64,000 nt of DNA from Flavihumibacter soli (GTDB lineage Bacteria; Bacteroidota; Bacteroidia; Sphingobacteriales; Sphingobacteriaceae). How positions within the stretch are numbered: the stretch's first letter is position 1; every line of letters starts with the position of its first letter. Shown piece by piece: positions 53,393 through 62,918 of this stretch. A program made the translations under genes and the position numbers. The notes beneath the pieces are model-generated. The model did no database searches. It was not told the DNA's origin and was given only the letters and a program-made list of their open reading frames with translations. Where the stretch lies: the NCBI RefSeq assembly GCF_010692725.1, contig NZ_JAAFZB010000094.1, forward strand, positions 186,001 through 250,000, given 5' to 3'.

Positions 53393-56386
53393 CTAAACAG
53401 GCTTTTTCTCCCGGGGCAGAGGCATCTCGATCGAAACTGCCGAACCCTTATTCTGATCAAAGCAGATCGTGCCGTTATGCAGGTGAACACGGTCGCTGAT
53501 ATATTTTAGTCCAAAGCCCCCTGATTGGTTTAAGTCGTCGATCTTAACCTGAAAGCCAACACCGTTATCTTTTAAACGGATATAAAGTTTATCCTCGCTT
53601 CCTGTAACCTGCAGGGAAACATGACTGGCGCCAGAGTGCTTCACCACATTATTAAGGAGTTCCTGTATGATCCGGAAAACCGCCACTTCTATCATCGGAT
53701 CAACAATAATTTTCAGACCGGAAATTTTTAAGGCATAGCAAATCCCTGCGTCGGTTAGCTTTTTGGCAGCCATATCTTTAAGCGCGAATTCGAGACCGAA
53801 ATCATTCAGAATAGTGGGCATCAGTTCATAAGCTATATTTCGTACCTGTGTGATCGCTTCGTCCAGGAGTTTGGTCGCCTCAGGACTTCCCTTGATCTTC
53901 ATCTTCGCCACGCTTAAAAGCTGACCGAATTCGTTGTGCATCGCTTCGGCAATATGCCTTCTTTCTTCTTCCTGTGCGTGTATTACCGCATTTAGCAATT
54001 CCTGGAAACGGTTCTGCTGCAATTCCCGGAGCTCCTCTTCCGCAGCCCTCCTGGCAGTGACATCCATAACCATACCTGACATTTTTTGCGGATTTCCTTC
54101 GATATCAAAGCTAACTCCCGCCTTAATGCGCAGGACCTTTTTTTTGCCTTTTATCTTCAGGGTAATCTCATCTTCAAACGCCTTAAATTCCTGTTTGACG
54201 GCCTTAATAATGGCCTTCATTCTTGATTTGTCGGCCGGCACGATATACTTCAGATAGAGTGCGGGATAGATATATTGCTCCTTCTCCAGCTCAAAAAGCT
54301 CAAACATACCATCCGACCATCTTAATTTATCATTCCTGATATCATATTCCCAGCTGCCGATAGAGGCCACATCTTCTGCCTGTTTCAAAATCTCGTACTG
54401 CCGGGTCAGCTGCTCCTCAGCAAGTTTCAGGCCGCTGATATCAGTCCAGGAAGTGATCAGCCCGTCCTCAAACTTGACCGCCCGACGGCAAACCCAGGTA
54501 TTATCCAGACCAAGCAGCGTCAGTTCCTCCTGGTCCTCATAAAGTATGTCCTTATCCACTACCTCAACCATTTTCTGAAAATACACGGTGTCTTTTAGGG
54601 CCGGAAGAAGCTCAATTAACCTTTGACCCTTCAGATCCGTTTGCCCGAGCATCTGACGCGTCAGTTCACTGCTGATCTCCACCTGGAAGTCAATAATCTC
54701 GCCCGCATCATTCCGAACAGCACGATAGACGGTTACACCTGAAACCGCCGAATTGAATACCGATTTAAAGAGCTCATTATTTGCTTTTATATGTTGTTCT
54801 GCGAGCTTCTCTTCGGTTATGTCCTGAGCAGAAATCACCAGGCCGTCATCGAGCTTGGAGGAGTTGATTCGCACCCAGAAATGCTTGCCCTCAATCAGAA
54901 AATCCTGTTCGAAGATGTGTTCCCGCCCCTCTTCCACAGTGCTTACAAAGCGGTCGAAGACACCATTCATCTGCGACACCGGGGAAACCTCAGTTTGCCG
55001 TTTCCCAAGCACTTCCTGGCCTTTCCAAAAGGTGTGTGCTTTTTTGTTGAGCAGAACCCATTCAAAATCAATAATTCTCCCCTCTTCGTCCCGGATCGCC
55101 TTACGAACAGAAATGGTACTCAACGAAGCATCAATAATAGATTGTAAGAAATCTTTACTATGAATAAGTTCCAGCTCGGCCTTTTTGCGTTCCGTAATAT
55201 CTTCCGTAGTCACAACCAGCATATTCTCGAGCTTAGTGACGATTACCCGCAGCCAGTGCTGCGTCCCCTTACCCCCATACTCCAGTTCAAACTCCGCCAT
55301 TCCGCCCTGGCAGGCTATCGCCCTAAACTTTTCAAAAAGACCGTTTTCCAGGGATTCCGGAAAACTTTCAATGTAACGCTTACCGATAATATCCCGCCCG
55401 CCGGTCATTTTAAAGGTGAAATCATTGGCTATGACTATCTCAAAATCTTCCACATCACCGGATCCTGTATAGATGATTGATAAGACGCTTATTGAATTAG
55501 GTGACTCTTCGAAAACAGCCTGCAGAAGATCCCTGCTTTCTTTTAGCATTTTTTCGGCTTCCTTCAGATCTGTTATATCTCTTGCGATGCGCAGCACACT
55601 TAAAACGGTACCATCTGCTGCCTTCTCGGGAATCAGGCGGGTATCATAATATTTATTGCCGAATGAAACCAGCTCTTTGCCGGGCTGCCCGACTTCAAAA
55701 ACCGCGCGAACCTTTTCCATATATGGTTTCGCTATTTCTCCGGGTCCCAGTTCCATCGCCGTCATGCCAAGAGGAGAATCATCCGAAAGTCCTGTCGCAG
55801 ACCTGAAGGCCCTATTCGCGTAAACCAGTTTCAGTTCCTTATCCCAGCGGCTTACAGAATCAGTCATAGTTTCCACCAGGTTCCCGAACTGCTGCTGCCA
55901 TACAGTTATGTCAAACAGTTCACCGTCCTTTTGAGGTGTCACGATTCGTTCGGACGCCTTGTGAAGAACATATAGAATATCGCCCTTATCGTCCATTACA
56001 GGAGTATTGACCACAGACCATCGCCTGTCTCCCCCCAACCTGCTTTGCTGATGGCGGGTAAACGGAGGATATTCTGCCAGTTCTGTTCGGACTGGTTTTT
56101 TGAGAGCTAAAGCCTGCTCTAAAGCGAAGAAAAAACTCTCTGCCGACTCGTCCAGGGTCCGGCTGAACAATGAATGTAATGCCCCCACACGCAGCTCATC
56201 CCGGCTTATTCCGGCCTGTTCAAGGTATTCATTACTGGCGGTCAGAATTTCAAAATTCGCTGAGAGAACGAGGTATGGCTCCGGGATGGTCTCGAATACA
56301 CTGAGTGCAGCTTGCAATGCCGTTGAAGAAGAATATAAATCTTGTACCATGGTCTTCATTTGGATTCGTAGGTGTCGCAAGAACAT
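53393..56386 (-). CDS. Cytoplasmic multi-PAS sensor histidine kinase (HisKA_3/NarL class), orphan
   Basis: The 997-residue kinase has about six PAS domains in tandem (near 25-130, 155-275, 285-400, 405-520, 530-650 and 665-785) and no membrane helix, so it senses cytoplasmic signals. The dimerisation domain has EERRHIAEAMHNEFGQLL with His817 (numbered from the 56386 start). The next residue is Asn818 rather than the Asp or Glu usual beside the phosphorylated His. The ATPase domain has RIIQELLNNVVKHSGA, the G1 box KDNGVGF and the G2 box GFGLKYISDRV, all intact. ATGs at residues 10 and 13 are plausible alternative starts. No response regulator is adjacent. Confidence 0.9.
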   Translation of the reverse strand: MFLRHLRIQMKTMVQDLYSSSTALQAALSVFETIPEPYLVLSANFEILTASNEYLEQAGISRDELRVGALHSLFSRTLDESAESFFFALEQALALKKPVRTELAEYPPFTRHQQSRLGGDRRWSVVNTPVMDDKGDILYVLHKASERIVTPQKDGELFDITVWQQQFGNLVETMTDSVSRWDKELKLVYANRAFRSATGLSDDSPLGMTAMELGPGEIAKPYMEKVRAVFEVGQPGKELVSFGNKYYDTRLIPEKAADGTVLSVLRIARDITDLKEAEKMLKESRDLLQAVFEESPNSISVLSIIYTGSGDVEDFEIVIANDFTFKMTGGRDIIGKRYIESFPESLENGLFEKFRAIACQGGMAEFELEYGGKGTQHWLRVIVTKLENMLVVTTEDITERKKAELELIHSKDFLQSIIDASLSTISVRKAIRDEEGRIIDFEWVLLNKKAHTFWKGQEVLGKRQTEVSPVSQMNGVFDRFVSTVEEGREHIFEQDFLIEGKHFWVRINSSKLDDGLVISAQDITEEKLAEQHIKANNELFKSVFNSAVSGVTVYRAVRNDAGEIIDFQVEISSELTRQMLGQTDLKGQRLIELLPALKDTVYFQKMVEVVDKDILYEDQEELTLLGLDNTWVCRRAVKFEDGLITSWTDISGLKLAEEQLTRQYEILKQAEDVASIGSWEYDIRNDKLRWSDGMFELFELEKEQYIYPALYLKYIVPADKSRMKAIIKAVKQEFKAFEDEITLKIKGKKKVLRIKAGVSFDIEGNPQKMSGMVMDVTARRAAEEELRELQQNRFQELLNAVIHAQEEERRHIAEAMHNEFGQLLSVAKMKIKGSPEATKLLDEAITQVRNIAYELMPTILNDFGLEFALKDMAAKKLTDAGICYALKISGLKIIVDPMIEVAVFRIIQELLNNVVKHSGASHVSLQVTGSEDKLYIRLKDNGVGFQVKIDDLNQSGGFGLKYISDRVHLHNGTICFDQNKGSAVSIEMPLPREKKPV

Positions 56387-56459
56387 CGCAATTATTGCAA
56401 TTCATTCATACACACCAGGTGACGAACCCAAAATACTACTTAAAACACTTATGGTGTGA

Positions 56460-56550
56460 AAAAAAGTTAGGAGGTACGAGGTAAAAGGTAACAGGTAACA
56501 GGTAAGGTATCAGGTAACAGGTATCAGGTAACAGGTATTAGGTTTCAGAT
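56460..56550. repeat. AGGTAACAGGTA-type tandem repeats upstream of the histidine kinase
   Basis: Repeated units of 7-8 nt around GGTAACA/GGTATCA run from about 56470 to 56545, then TCCTTCAATCCTTCAA copies at 56570-56598. The array lies 75-160 nt upstream of the kinase start codon on the minus strand. Confidence 0.8.
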
Positions 56551-56661
56551 TTCATCCTCCTTCCCGCCTTCATCCTTCAATCCTTCAATCCTTCAGTCAA
56601 ACTTATTATGCCAATTAATCAATATCTTTTCAATGTTCAGCTGATATCTGACAGCTAACAG

Positions 56662-57270
56662 CTATTTATGCCCATTATAATCAGTCACCATCTCTTCAAT
56701 GTTACTCAGATTATAATAGCCGCTGGTGATTTTCTGAACGATATCGATCCGGTCGTTAAAAAAATCTGTGAGCTCATTCTGAAATTTTAAAGGGTCCTTA
56801 CTCGCAAGAATATAAGATTTGCTGTTATTCTTCTCCAGAAATACACTGCTTACTTTACCGGCTCCTGTATTTAAAGTAACACCACCGCGTGTATACCCGG
56901 CATGCGTGCTTGAATACACTCTATACAGGTTAACCGGTCCCTCAATTGCATGCTCGGCAAAGGCCTGATCCGCAGTTTTGTTCGACAGGCCTACCTTTAG
57001 GGTCAGACGTGCGATCCTGACAAATTTTTTATTCTCAAAAGCGAAGCTGTCACAATCATTGAGTTTCATCTTTTGGCTTTTACCGTTTAATTCCTTTTTA
57101 AAGAAAAAGCTCTCATAGTTATCAAAGGAAAAATAAACGTACCCCTCAACCTTCTCGGCTCCTTTAAAATAATAACCTTTCTTGTACTCAACCAAAGCAT
57201 AGCCGGGTTCGGCTAAGCAGCAGATCACGGCAAGGAGAAATGGAAGCAAGCGGCATTTCACAGACGACAT
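56662..57270 (-). CDS. Secreted hypothetical protein
   Basis: A 202-residue protein with a signal peptide (about 1-25, ending GYA-L). The mature part begins VEYKKGYYFKGAEKVEGYVYF and continues with Phe/Lys-rich strands (YESFFFKKELNGKSQKMKLN) followed by a C-terminal helical part (FQNELTDFFNDRIDIVQKI). It resembles small periplasmic or surface proteins of Bacteroidota without a named domain. I do not recognise the family. It is monocistronic, with a divergent plus-strand neighbour 205 nt away. Confidence 0.7.
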   Translation of the reverse strand: MSSVKCRLLPFLLAVICCLAEPGYALVEYKKGYYFKGAEKVEGYVYFSFDNYESFFFKKELNGKSQKMKLNDCDSFAFENKKFVRIARLTLKVGLSNKTADQAFAEHAIEGPVNLYRVYSSTHAGYTRGGVTLNTGAGKVSSVFLEKNNSKSYILASKDPLKFQNELTDFFNDRIDIVQKITSGYYNLSNIEEMVTDYNGHK

Positions 57271-57475
57271 AAGTCAATAATTCTATTTTACAATGGTATT
57301 GTTTGAAGCCTAGGGCTTAATATCCAAAACAATTTCAGGCATTAGAGCGCCTGAGAAACTATAAAGTTAAAACTTTGTCGTAGCGCGAGTCCATATGTCA
57401 GGTTCCGGTATATAATAAATAACTTAATCCTGATTTTCGTGTTATATTCAAATTCTTTATATAAGCCCTTTTTAT

Positions 57476-58741
57476 ATGAGTAGAACTTTACTTAAAGCCC
57501 TCCTATCCCTTTTTTTTATAAATTTCCTTAGTCTGAACCTTAGTGCCTACTCCCTTTTAACACACGAAGCAATAATTGATTTAAGCTGGAAAAGGTCTAT
57601 CGAGCCCTCACTGCTGGAAAAATATCCAAATTCAAGTGCAGAGCAATTATTACAGGCTCATTCATTTGCCTACGGCGGAGCAATTATGCCTGATATAGGA
57701 TACAGCCCGTTTGGAAGTATGATCTATACAGACTTTGTTCATAATGTAAGGACCGGTGACTACGTCGTTGCGCTTATCGAAGAGGCCGAAACGCTGGATG
57801 AATATGCTTTTGCTCTCGGATCTTTAGCACATTACCTGGCAGACAATAACGGGCATTTACTGGGAACGAACGTTTCCGTCCCCTTAGTTTACCCTAAAAT
57901 AAAGTTAAAGTTTGGTAACACCGTTACTTACGCTCAAGATAAGCTATCCCATTCAAGAATGGAATTTGGATTCGATGTATTACAGATAGCACGTGGAAAT
58001 TATGCAAGCAAAGCGTATCATGACTTTATTGGATTTAATATTGCCAAACCGGTTATAGAAAAAGCTTTCTATAGAACGTATGGGATAGCGGTTAATGATG
58101 TCTTCAGCGACTTTGATGTTGCTATAAGTACCTATAGATGGACTATAAAGTCTCTGCTTCCTAATATCGTCAGAACCGGATGGGCAAAAAAGAAATCAGA
58201 AATAAGAAAACTTCAACCAGACGCCACCGCGAGAAGTTTTTCATACCGGATGAAGAACAGGATGTATTATCAGGAATTCGGGAAGCACTCGCAAAAGACT
58301 GGTTTTTTTCAATCTATTATTGCGCGCTTAATTCCTGTCCTTCCTAAAATTGGTCCCCTGGCTAAATTAAAATTTAAGACCCCGACTCCTGAGGCTGAGC
58401 AGTTATTTATCAGGAGTTTTGATACTACCCTGGTAAAATACGATCAGGCAATAGCTAGTCTTCATAAAGGAAATGAGATTCACCTTCAAAATAAAACCCT
58501 GGATACGGGGCATCAAACCGTGTGGGGCGAATATCCGATTGCAGATGAAAATTATGAGACGTTTTTATTAATGCATAGTGAGAAAAAATTCGAAAATGTA
58601 AACCAGGATGTTAAAACGAACCTCATTTTATTTTTTAAAAGTTCCAACCCGCCAAAAAATTCAGAAAGCAGAAAGAACTGGATTGCAATTTCGAGGGCAT
58701 TAAGTATGCTAAATCAACAAATGGAGAAAAATGGAATTTGA
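57476..58741 (+). CDS. Secreted zinc-dependent phospholipase C/S1-P1 nuclease-like protein
   Basis: The 421-residue protein has a signal peptide (about 1-24, ending LSAYS). Helical zinc-binding landmarks of the phospholipase C/P1 nuclease superfamily are visible: LLTHEAIIDLSWKR, QAHSFAYGGAIMPDIG, DFVHNVRTGDYVVALIEEAE and FALGSLAHYLADNNGHLLGT, supplying several His and Asp ligands. It would hydrolyse a phosphodiester in the periplasm; phospholipid, phosphate-rich glycan or nucleic acid substrates all fit. The C-terminal 130 residues are Lys-rich and not typical of the short enzymes, so a second domain is possible. Structured element copy 2 follows it. Confidence 0.8.
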   Translation: MSRTLLKALLSLFFINFLSLNLSAYSLLTHEAIIDLSWKRSIEPSLLEKYPNSSAEQLLQAHSFAYGGAIMPDIGYSPFGSMIYTDFVHNVRTGDYVVALIEEAETLDEYAFALGSLAHYLADNNGHLLGTNVSVPLVYPKIKLKFGNTVTYAQDKLSHSRMEFGFDVLQIARGNYASKAYHDFIGFNIAKPVIEKAFYRTYGIAVNDVFSDFDVAISTYRWTIKSLLPNIVRTGWAKKKSEIRKLQPDATARSFSYRMKNRMYYQEFGKHSQKTGFFQSIIARLIPVLPKIGPLAKLKFKTPTPEAEQLFIRSFDTTLVKYDQAIASLHKGNEIHLQNKTLDTGHQTVWGEYPIADENYETFLLMHSEKKFENVNQDVKTNLILFFKSSNPPKNSESRKNWIAISRALSMLNQQMEKNGI

Positions 58742-59046
58742 AACTAAGCAACGGCTGTCAGCTATCCGTTGAACTTGCCTGCGGCTTTTCTAAGCTGGCC
58801 TTCCCATAAGTCATGTAGCACTCAGGTAAAGGTTATTCCGCTAAATTAGCGGAATAACCCCTAGCAGACCCTAACCATTCCCCACTGATATTATTTCATC
58901 GTACCGTGCAAAGCAATAGTCTTTTCATAGTAACAGTTTAATTACAGCATTGAATATTCTAATGTTTTTTCTTGTTATCCCAACAAAGAAAATAGCTTTA
59001 CAACATTGTTTAATATTTCCGGATTTTACTTACTCTTTTTATTTGT
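58742..59046. other. 305-nt spacer carrying structured element copy 2
   Basis: Contains the 61-70-nt structured element at 58801-58870. The remaining 176 nt before the M16 peptidase gene is A+T-rich with no recognisable gene. Confidence 0.6.
58801..58870 (+). repeat. Structured 61-70-nt intergenic element, copy 2
   Basis: The core 58810-58870 matches copy 1 (5897-5957): 21-nt left flank at 58810-58830, a perfect 13-bp stem (58831-58843 with 58847-58859), a 3-nt loop, one base, and CTAGCAGACC at 58861-58870. The upper 8 bp of the stem are TTCCGCTA/TAGCGGAA here but GGCCACCA/TGGTGGCC in copy 1, fully compensated. Similarity extends 9 nt further left (58801-58809). It lies 59 nt past the phospholipase-like gene stop. 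Confidence 0.85.
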
Positions 59047-61863
59047 ATGCGCAGATCGTGTTTCCTTATTACCGTTTTAATATTACAGGCCTCAGGCATT
59101 GCTTTCGCACAAAAGCCGGCGTCAAAGACTGCTTTCAAAGTAGAATATGAAAAATTTATTCTACCAAACGGCCTTGAAGTTATATTCCATACCGACCGGT
59201 CCGACCCTGTGGTAGCCGTATCGCTGACTGCACATGTAGGCTCTGCCCGCGAGAAAGCCGGCCGTACCGGCTTTGCTCATTTGTTCGAACACTTGCTTTT
59301 TCTTGAATCAGAAAATCTTGGCAAGGGCGGGTTGGATAAAATGACCGCAAGAATTGGTGGCTCAGGCGCCAACGGATCCACAAACACCGACCGTACAAAT
59401 TATTTGCAGACAGTACCAAAAGACGCCCTGGAAAAAATGCTTTGGGCTGAAGCCGATAAGCTGGGCTGGTTCATCAATACCGTTACAGAGCCTGTTTTGG
59501 CTAAAGAAAAGCAGGTGGTAAAAAACGAAAAGCGCCAGAGTTATGACAACAACCCGTATGGCCATACGTCCTATGTCATCGATAAGCATCTGTACCCTGC
59601 GGATCATCCGTATAACTGGCAGGTGATCGGCTCTTTGGAGGATCTGCAAAATGCTACCCTGCCGGATGTAAAAGAGTTTTTCAAACGGTGGTACGTACCA
59701 AACAACGTGACACTGGTAGTGGCCGGTGATTTCGATAAAGTTCAGGCCCGTCAGTGGGTTGAAAAGTATTTCAGCGAAATAAAAAGAGGTGAGGATGTAA
59801 AGCCGCTTCAAAAAAGACCCGGTGTCGTACGGGAAACAGTAAAACTATACCATGAAGATAATTTTGCGAGGTTGCCCGAACTGACGATGGCCTGGGTAAC
59901 GGCAGAAAACTACCATCCTGATTCCTACCCGCTGGAAGTTCTGGCCCAATACCTTTCTGAAGGCAAAAAAGCGCCTCTATACAAAGTGCTGGTGGAAGAA
60001 AAAAAGCTAACATCAAACGTTAACATGTATAACAGCACCGCGGAACTGGCCGGACAAATGCAATTATCCGTAAGGGCTTTTGCAGAAAAGGACCTCAATG
60101 AGGCTGAAAAAGCGATTAACGAGGCTTTTGCAAAATTTGAAAAAGAAGGTATTTCAGAAAACGACCTTAGCCGTATTAAAGCCGGACAGGAAACCCGGTT
60201 TTACAATTCGCTCTCCAGTGTATTGGGCAAAGGAGCCCAACTGGCTCAGTATAATATTTTTGCGGGTAACCCCGGATTTATTGAGAAGGATATTAACAAC
60301 ATCCAGGCAGTCACAACTGCCGACGTGATGCGCGTGTATAATAAATACATTAAGAAAAAGAATTATGTAGCTACCAGTTTTGTACCTAAAGGCAAAGTTA
60401 TACTGGCACTCGAAGGTTCTAAGAAAGCGGAGGTAGTTGAAGAAGTGATCGTACAGGGAGCCGAAGAAAAAATTGATCCTTCCGCTAACGCGGCTTACAC
60501 GCGTACCCCCTCCAGTTTCGATCGGAGTATAGAGCCTCCTTACGGCAAAGCCCCTGAGGTAAAGATCCCTCTTGTCTGGGAAGACAAACTGGCCAATGGC
60601 TTGCGCGTTTACGGCATTGAAAACAGCGAGGTTCCCCTGGTGCAATTTGAATTGGTTATTGATGGCGGGCTTCTGCTGGAAGATCCGGGTAAAGTCGGCG
60701 TATCAAACCTGATGGCCCGGATGATGACGCAGGGTACCAGTAAAAAGACTCCTGAGCAATTAGAAGAAGCCATCGAGCAGTTAGGAGCCAGTATTAATGT
60801 ATTTGCAGGTACCGAAGATATCCGCATCCGGGTGAATACACTGGCGCGGAATTACCAGGCTACGCTGGCATTGCTGCAGGAGATCCTGCTTGAGCCAAGA
60901 TGGGATCTAAAGGAATTTCAATTGTTAAAACAAAGCATGATAAGCCAGATCCGTCAACAGGAAGCTAATCCTAACGCAATTGCACAGAACAATTACAACC
61001 AGCTCATCTTTGGGAAAGATAACATTCGTTCCAGGAATATTTTAGGCACTATCGAAAGCGTTAATGCCATTACCCTGGAAGATCTGAAGGCCTTTTATAA
61101 CAAAAACATATCGCCTTCGGTAGCCCGTATACATGTTGTCGGCTCGTTAGGCAAAACAGCCATTACAAGCCCGTTGGCAGGGATTGCTAAAAACTGGAAG
61201 AGTAAGCCGGTGAACATTCCGGCCTTTACTACACCAACGGCACCTGCTCAATCACAGGTATATTTTTATGATGTGCCGGATGCGAAACAATCTGTAATTC
61301 GCTTTGGCTACCCTGCCTTAGCCGCTACCGATGGTGATTATTACCCTGCTACGGTGATGAACTATATTCTTGGCGGCGGTGGATTTGCATCGCAGCTCAC
61401 CCAGCAATTGCGGGAAGGTAAAGGATATACCTACGGTATCTTTTCGGGCTTTTCAGGGACAAACAGTGCTGGTCCATTTACCATTGCAAGCAGTGTAAGA
61501 ACAAATGTGACCCTGGAGTCAGCACAATTAATCAAGGAGATCCTGCAGAATTACGGAAAGGATTATTCTGACAAGGATATGGAAACGACCAGGAGCTTTT
61601 TAATAAAAAGTAATGCGAGGGCATTTGAAACTGCGGGATCAAAGCTGGGCATGCTGGAAAACATCAGCAAGTACGGTTGGAAGGCTGATTACGTAAAAGA
61701 GCGCGAAGAGATTGTAAAAAACATGAGTGTCGGGCGGATCAGGGATCTCTCCCAGAAATACCTGGACACCAATAAAATGATCTGGTTAATAGTTGGTGAT
61801 GCTAAAACGCAATTGCCGCGACTAACAGCATTAGGATTTGGTGAGCCAATAATGCTGAAATAA
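59047..61863 (+). CDS. Secreted M16 (insulinase/pitrilysin family) zinc metallopeptidase
   Basis: The 938-residue protease has a signal peptide (about 1-21, ending IAFAQ) and two M16 halves. The first half carries the inverted zinc motif HLFEH (His78, Glu81, His82), with a distal Glu near Glu161 in NEKRQSYDNNPYG. The second half (from about 500) lacks the motif and forms the substrate clamp with GGGGFASQLTQQLREGKGYT. Single-chain fused M16 enzymes degrade oligopeptides in the periplasm. It ends 28 nt before a strong terminator. The start is supported by the signal peptide. Confidence 0.94.
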   Translation: MRRSCFLITVLILQASGIAFAQKPASKTAFKVEYEKFILPNGLEVIFHTDRSDPVVAVSLTAHVGSAREKAGRTGFAHLFEHLLFLESENLGKGGLDKMTARIGGSGANGSTNTDRTNYLQTVPKDALEKMLWAEADKLGWFINTVTEPVLAKEKQVVKNEKRQSYDNNPYGHTSYVIDKHLYPADHPYNWQVIGSLEDLQNATLPDVKEFFKRWYVPNNVTLVVAGDFDKVQARQWVEKYFSEIKRGEDVKPLQKRPGVVRETVKLYHEDNFARLPELTMAWVTAENYHPDSYPLEVLAQYLSEGKKAPLYKVLVEEKKLTSNVNMYNSTAELAGQMQLSVRAFAEKDLNEAEKAINEAFAKFEKEGISENDLSRIKAGQETRFYNSLSSVLGKGAQLAQYNIFAGNPGFIEKDINNIQAVTTADVMRVYNKYIKKKNYVATSFVPKGKVILALEGSKKAEVVEEVIVQGAEEKIDPSANAAYTRTPSSFDRSIEPPYGKAPEVKIPLVWEDKLANGLRVYGIENSEVPLVQFELVIDGGLLLEDPGKVGVSNLMARMMTQGTSKKTPEQLEEAIEQLGASINVFAGTEDIRIRVNTLARNYQATLALLQEILLEPRWDLKEFQLLKQSMISQIRQQEANPNAIAQNNYNQLIFGKDNIRSRNILGTIESVNAITLEDLKAFYNKNISPSVARIHVVGSLGKTAITSPLAGIAKNWKSKPVNIPAFTTPTAPAQSQVYFYDVPDAKQSVIRFGYPALAATDGDYYPATVMNYILGGGGFASQLTQQLREGKGYTYGIFSGFSGTNSAGPFTIASSVRTNVTLESAQLIKEILQNYGKDYSDKDMETTRSFLIKSNARAFETAGSKLGMLENISKYGWKADYVKEREEIVKNMSVGRIRDLSQKYLDTNKMIWLIVGDAKTQLPRLTALGFGEPIMLK

Positions 61864-61889
61864 GCAGTATACCAGGCAGAATTTAGAGA

Positions 61890-61918
61890 AGGTGAACGAA
61901 GATCGTTCACCTTTTTTT
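61890..61918 (+). terminator. Intrinsic terminator after the M16 peptidase gene
   Basis: A perfect 10-bp stem (61890-61899 with 61903-61912), a 3-nt loop and a T-run to 61918 lie 27 nt past the stop. The neighbouring minus-strand esterase gene ends at 61945. Confidence 0.93.
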
Positions 61919-61944
61919 ATGGAACGGAGAATTCCGACAACTCA

Positions 61945-62817
61945 TTATTGTTTCTTATACTTAATAAAAAACTGCCACATTATCTCATTTATATCAATAT
62001 CCGAAGTAGTATTTCCTAAGGGATAACCAATGTTAAACGGATCGCTCCCGGGCCACGTGTGCCCGCCGTTTTGAATGCGGATAAGCGCAACTCCGGCTGG
62101 TTTGCCGTCTGCTTCGTCAATTGTAACGGAAGTCGCATCCTTTCTATTAGCATTTAAACTTCTTGTTTTGACATTTTTACTATCAAGGCCATTGTGTACC
62201 ATCCAATAATTAAAGGTGGCAAGTGCCGATCCGTAAGCTCCGGGTTTTCCTTCAAAATCAACTACTTTATCAGCGGTACCATGCACCTGCATAACTGCAA
62301 TCTTTCTAGCGGACTTGATAAAATACTTTACTGAATCCGGTAACGGGCCTCCTACGGAGGCTACTGCGGCAAAAACGTCGGGCAGTTCAGCAGCCAGACG
62401 ATGACAAAAGAATCCGCCTCTCGAAAGACCCGTGGCAAAAATAGCCTTACTGTCGATCCGATATTTTTTTTTCAGAGTATCAGTCAACGATTTAATAAAA
62501 CCCACGTCATTTGTTCCTTTGAGATAGGACATCTCAAAACCAACATTCCAATCGGATTTTATTCCGGCTGGATAAACAACAATAAACTGGTACTTATCTG
62601 CAGCCCTGTTCATCCGGGTATAGTACATCTGCTCGACGGCCGTCATTCCCCCGCCATGAAAATTGTAGACTAAAGGGTAGTATTTTTCCGGGTCATATGA
62701 TTCGGGAAGATACAGGAGATATCTTCTCTTTGTCTCTTCGAACATAAAAGATGTTGACTGGGAGTAGGATGCACAGGTATGTAACATCAGGATTGCAATT
62801 AAGAGTAGCTTTTTCAT
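61945..62817 (-). CDS. Secreted PHB-depolymerase/LpqC-family esterase
   Basis: A 290-residue alpha/beta-hydrolase with a signal peptide (about 1-19, ending CASYS). It has LVYNFHGGGMTAVEQMYYTR as the oxyanion region, the nucleophile Ser132 in TGLSRGGFFCHRLAAE, and a C-terminal QNGGHTWPGSDPF that provides the His. This is the type often labelled polyhydroxybutyrate depolymerase-like or feruloyl-esterase-like; for secreted Bacteroidota proteins, hydrolysis of plant cell-wall esters is as plausible as of PHB. It lies alone and codirectional with the AraC-type regulator that follows. Confidence 0.9.
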   Translation of the reverse strand: MKKLLLIAILMLHTCASYSQSTSFMFEETKRRYLLYLPESYDPEKYYPLVYNFHGGGMTAVEQMYYTRMNRAADKYQFIVVYPAGIKSDWNVGFEMSYLKGTNDVGFIKSLTDTLKKKYRIDSKAIFATGLSRGGFFCHRLAAELPDVFAAVASVGGPLPDSVKYFIKSARKIAVMQVHGTADKVVDFEGKPGAYGSALATFNYWMVHNGLDSKNVKTRSLNANRKDATSVTIDEADGKPAGVALIRIQNGGHTWPGSDPFNIGYPLGNTTSDIDINEIMWQFFIKYKKQ

Positions 62818-62918
62818 TTAAATTTGTTTGCACAAAACAAGTCTTAAATGAAGAAGGAATCTCCCGGAATGATCATTTACACTAGTAAAATAATCATATC
62901 GAATGATCATACCTTTGG

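Noticed and set aside
56460-56600. Repeats in front of the kinase gene considered as a CRISPR array
   Set aside because: Units are 7-8 nt and contiguous without unique spacers, so they are simple tandem repeats.
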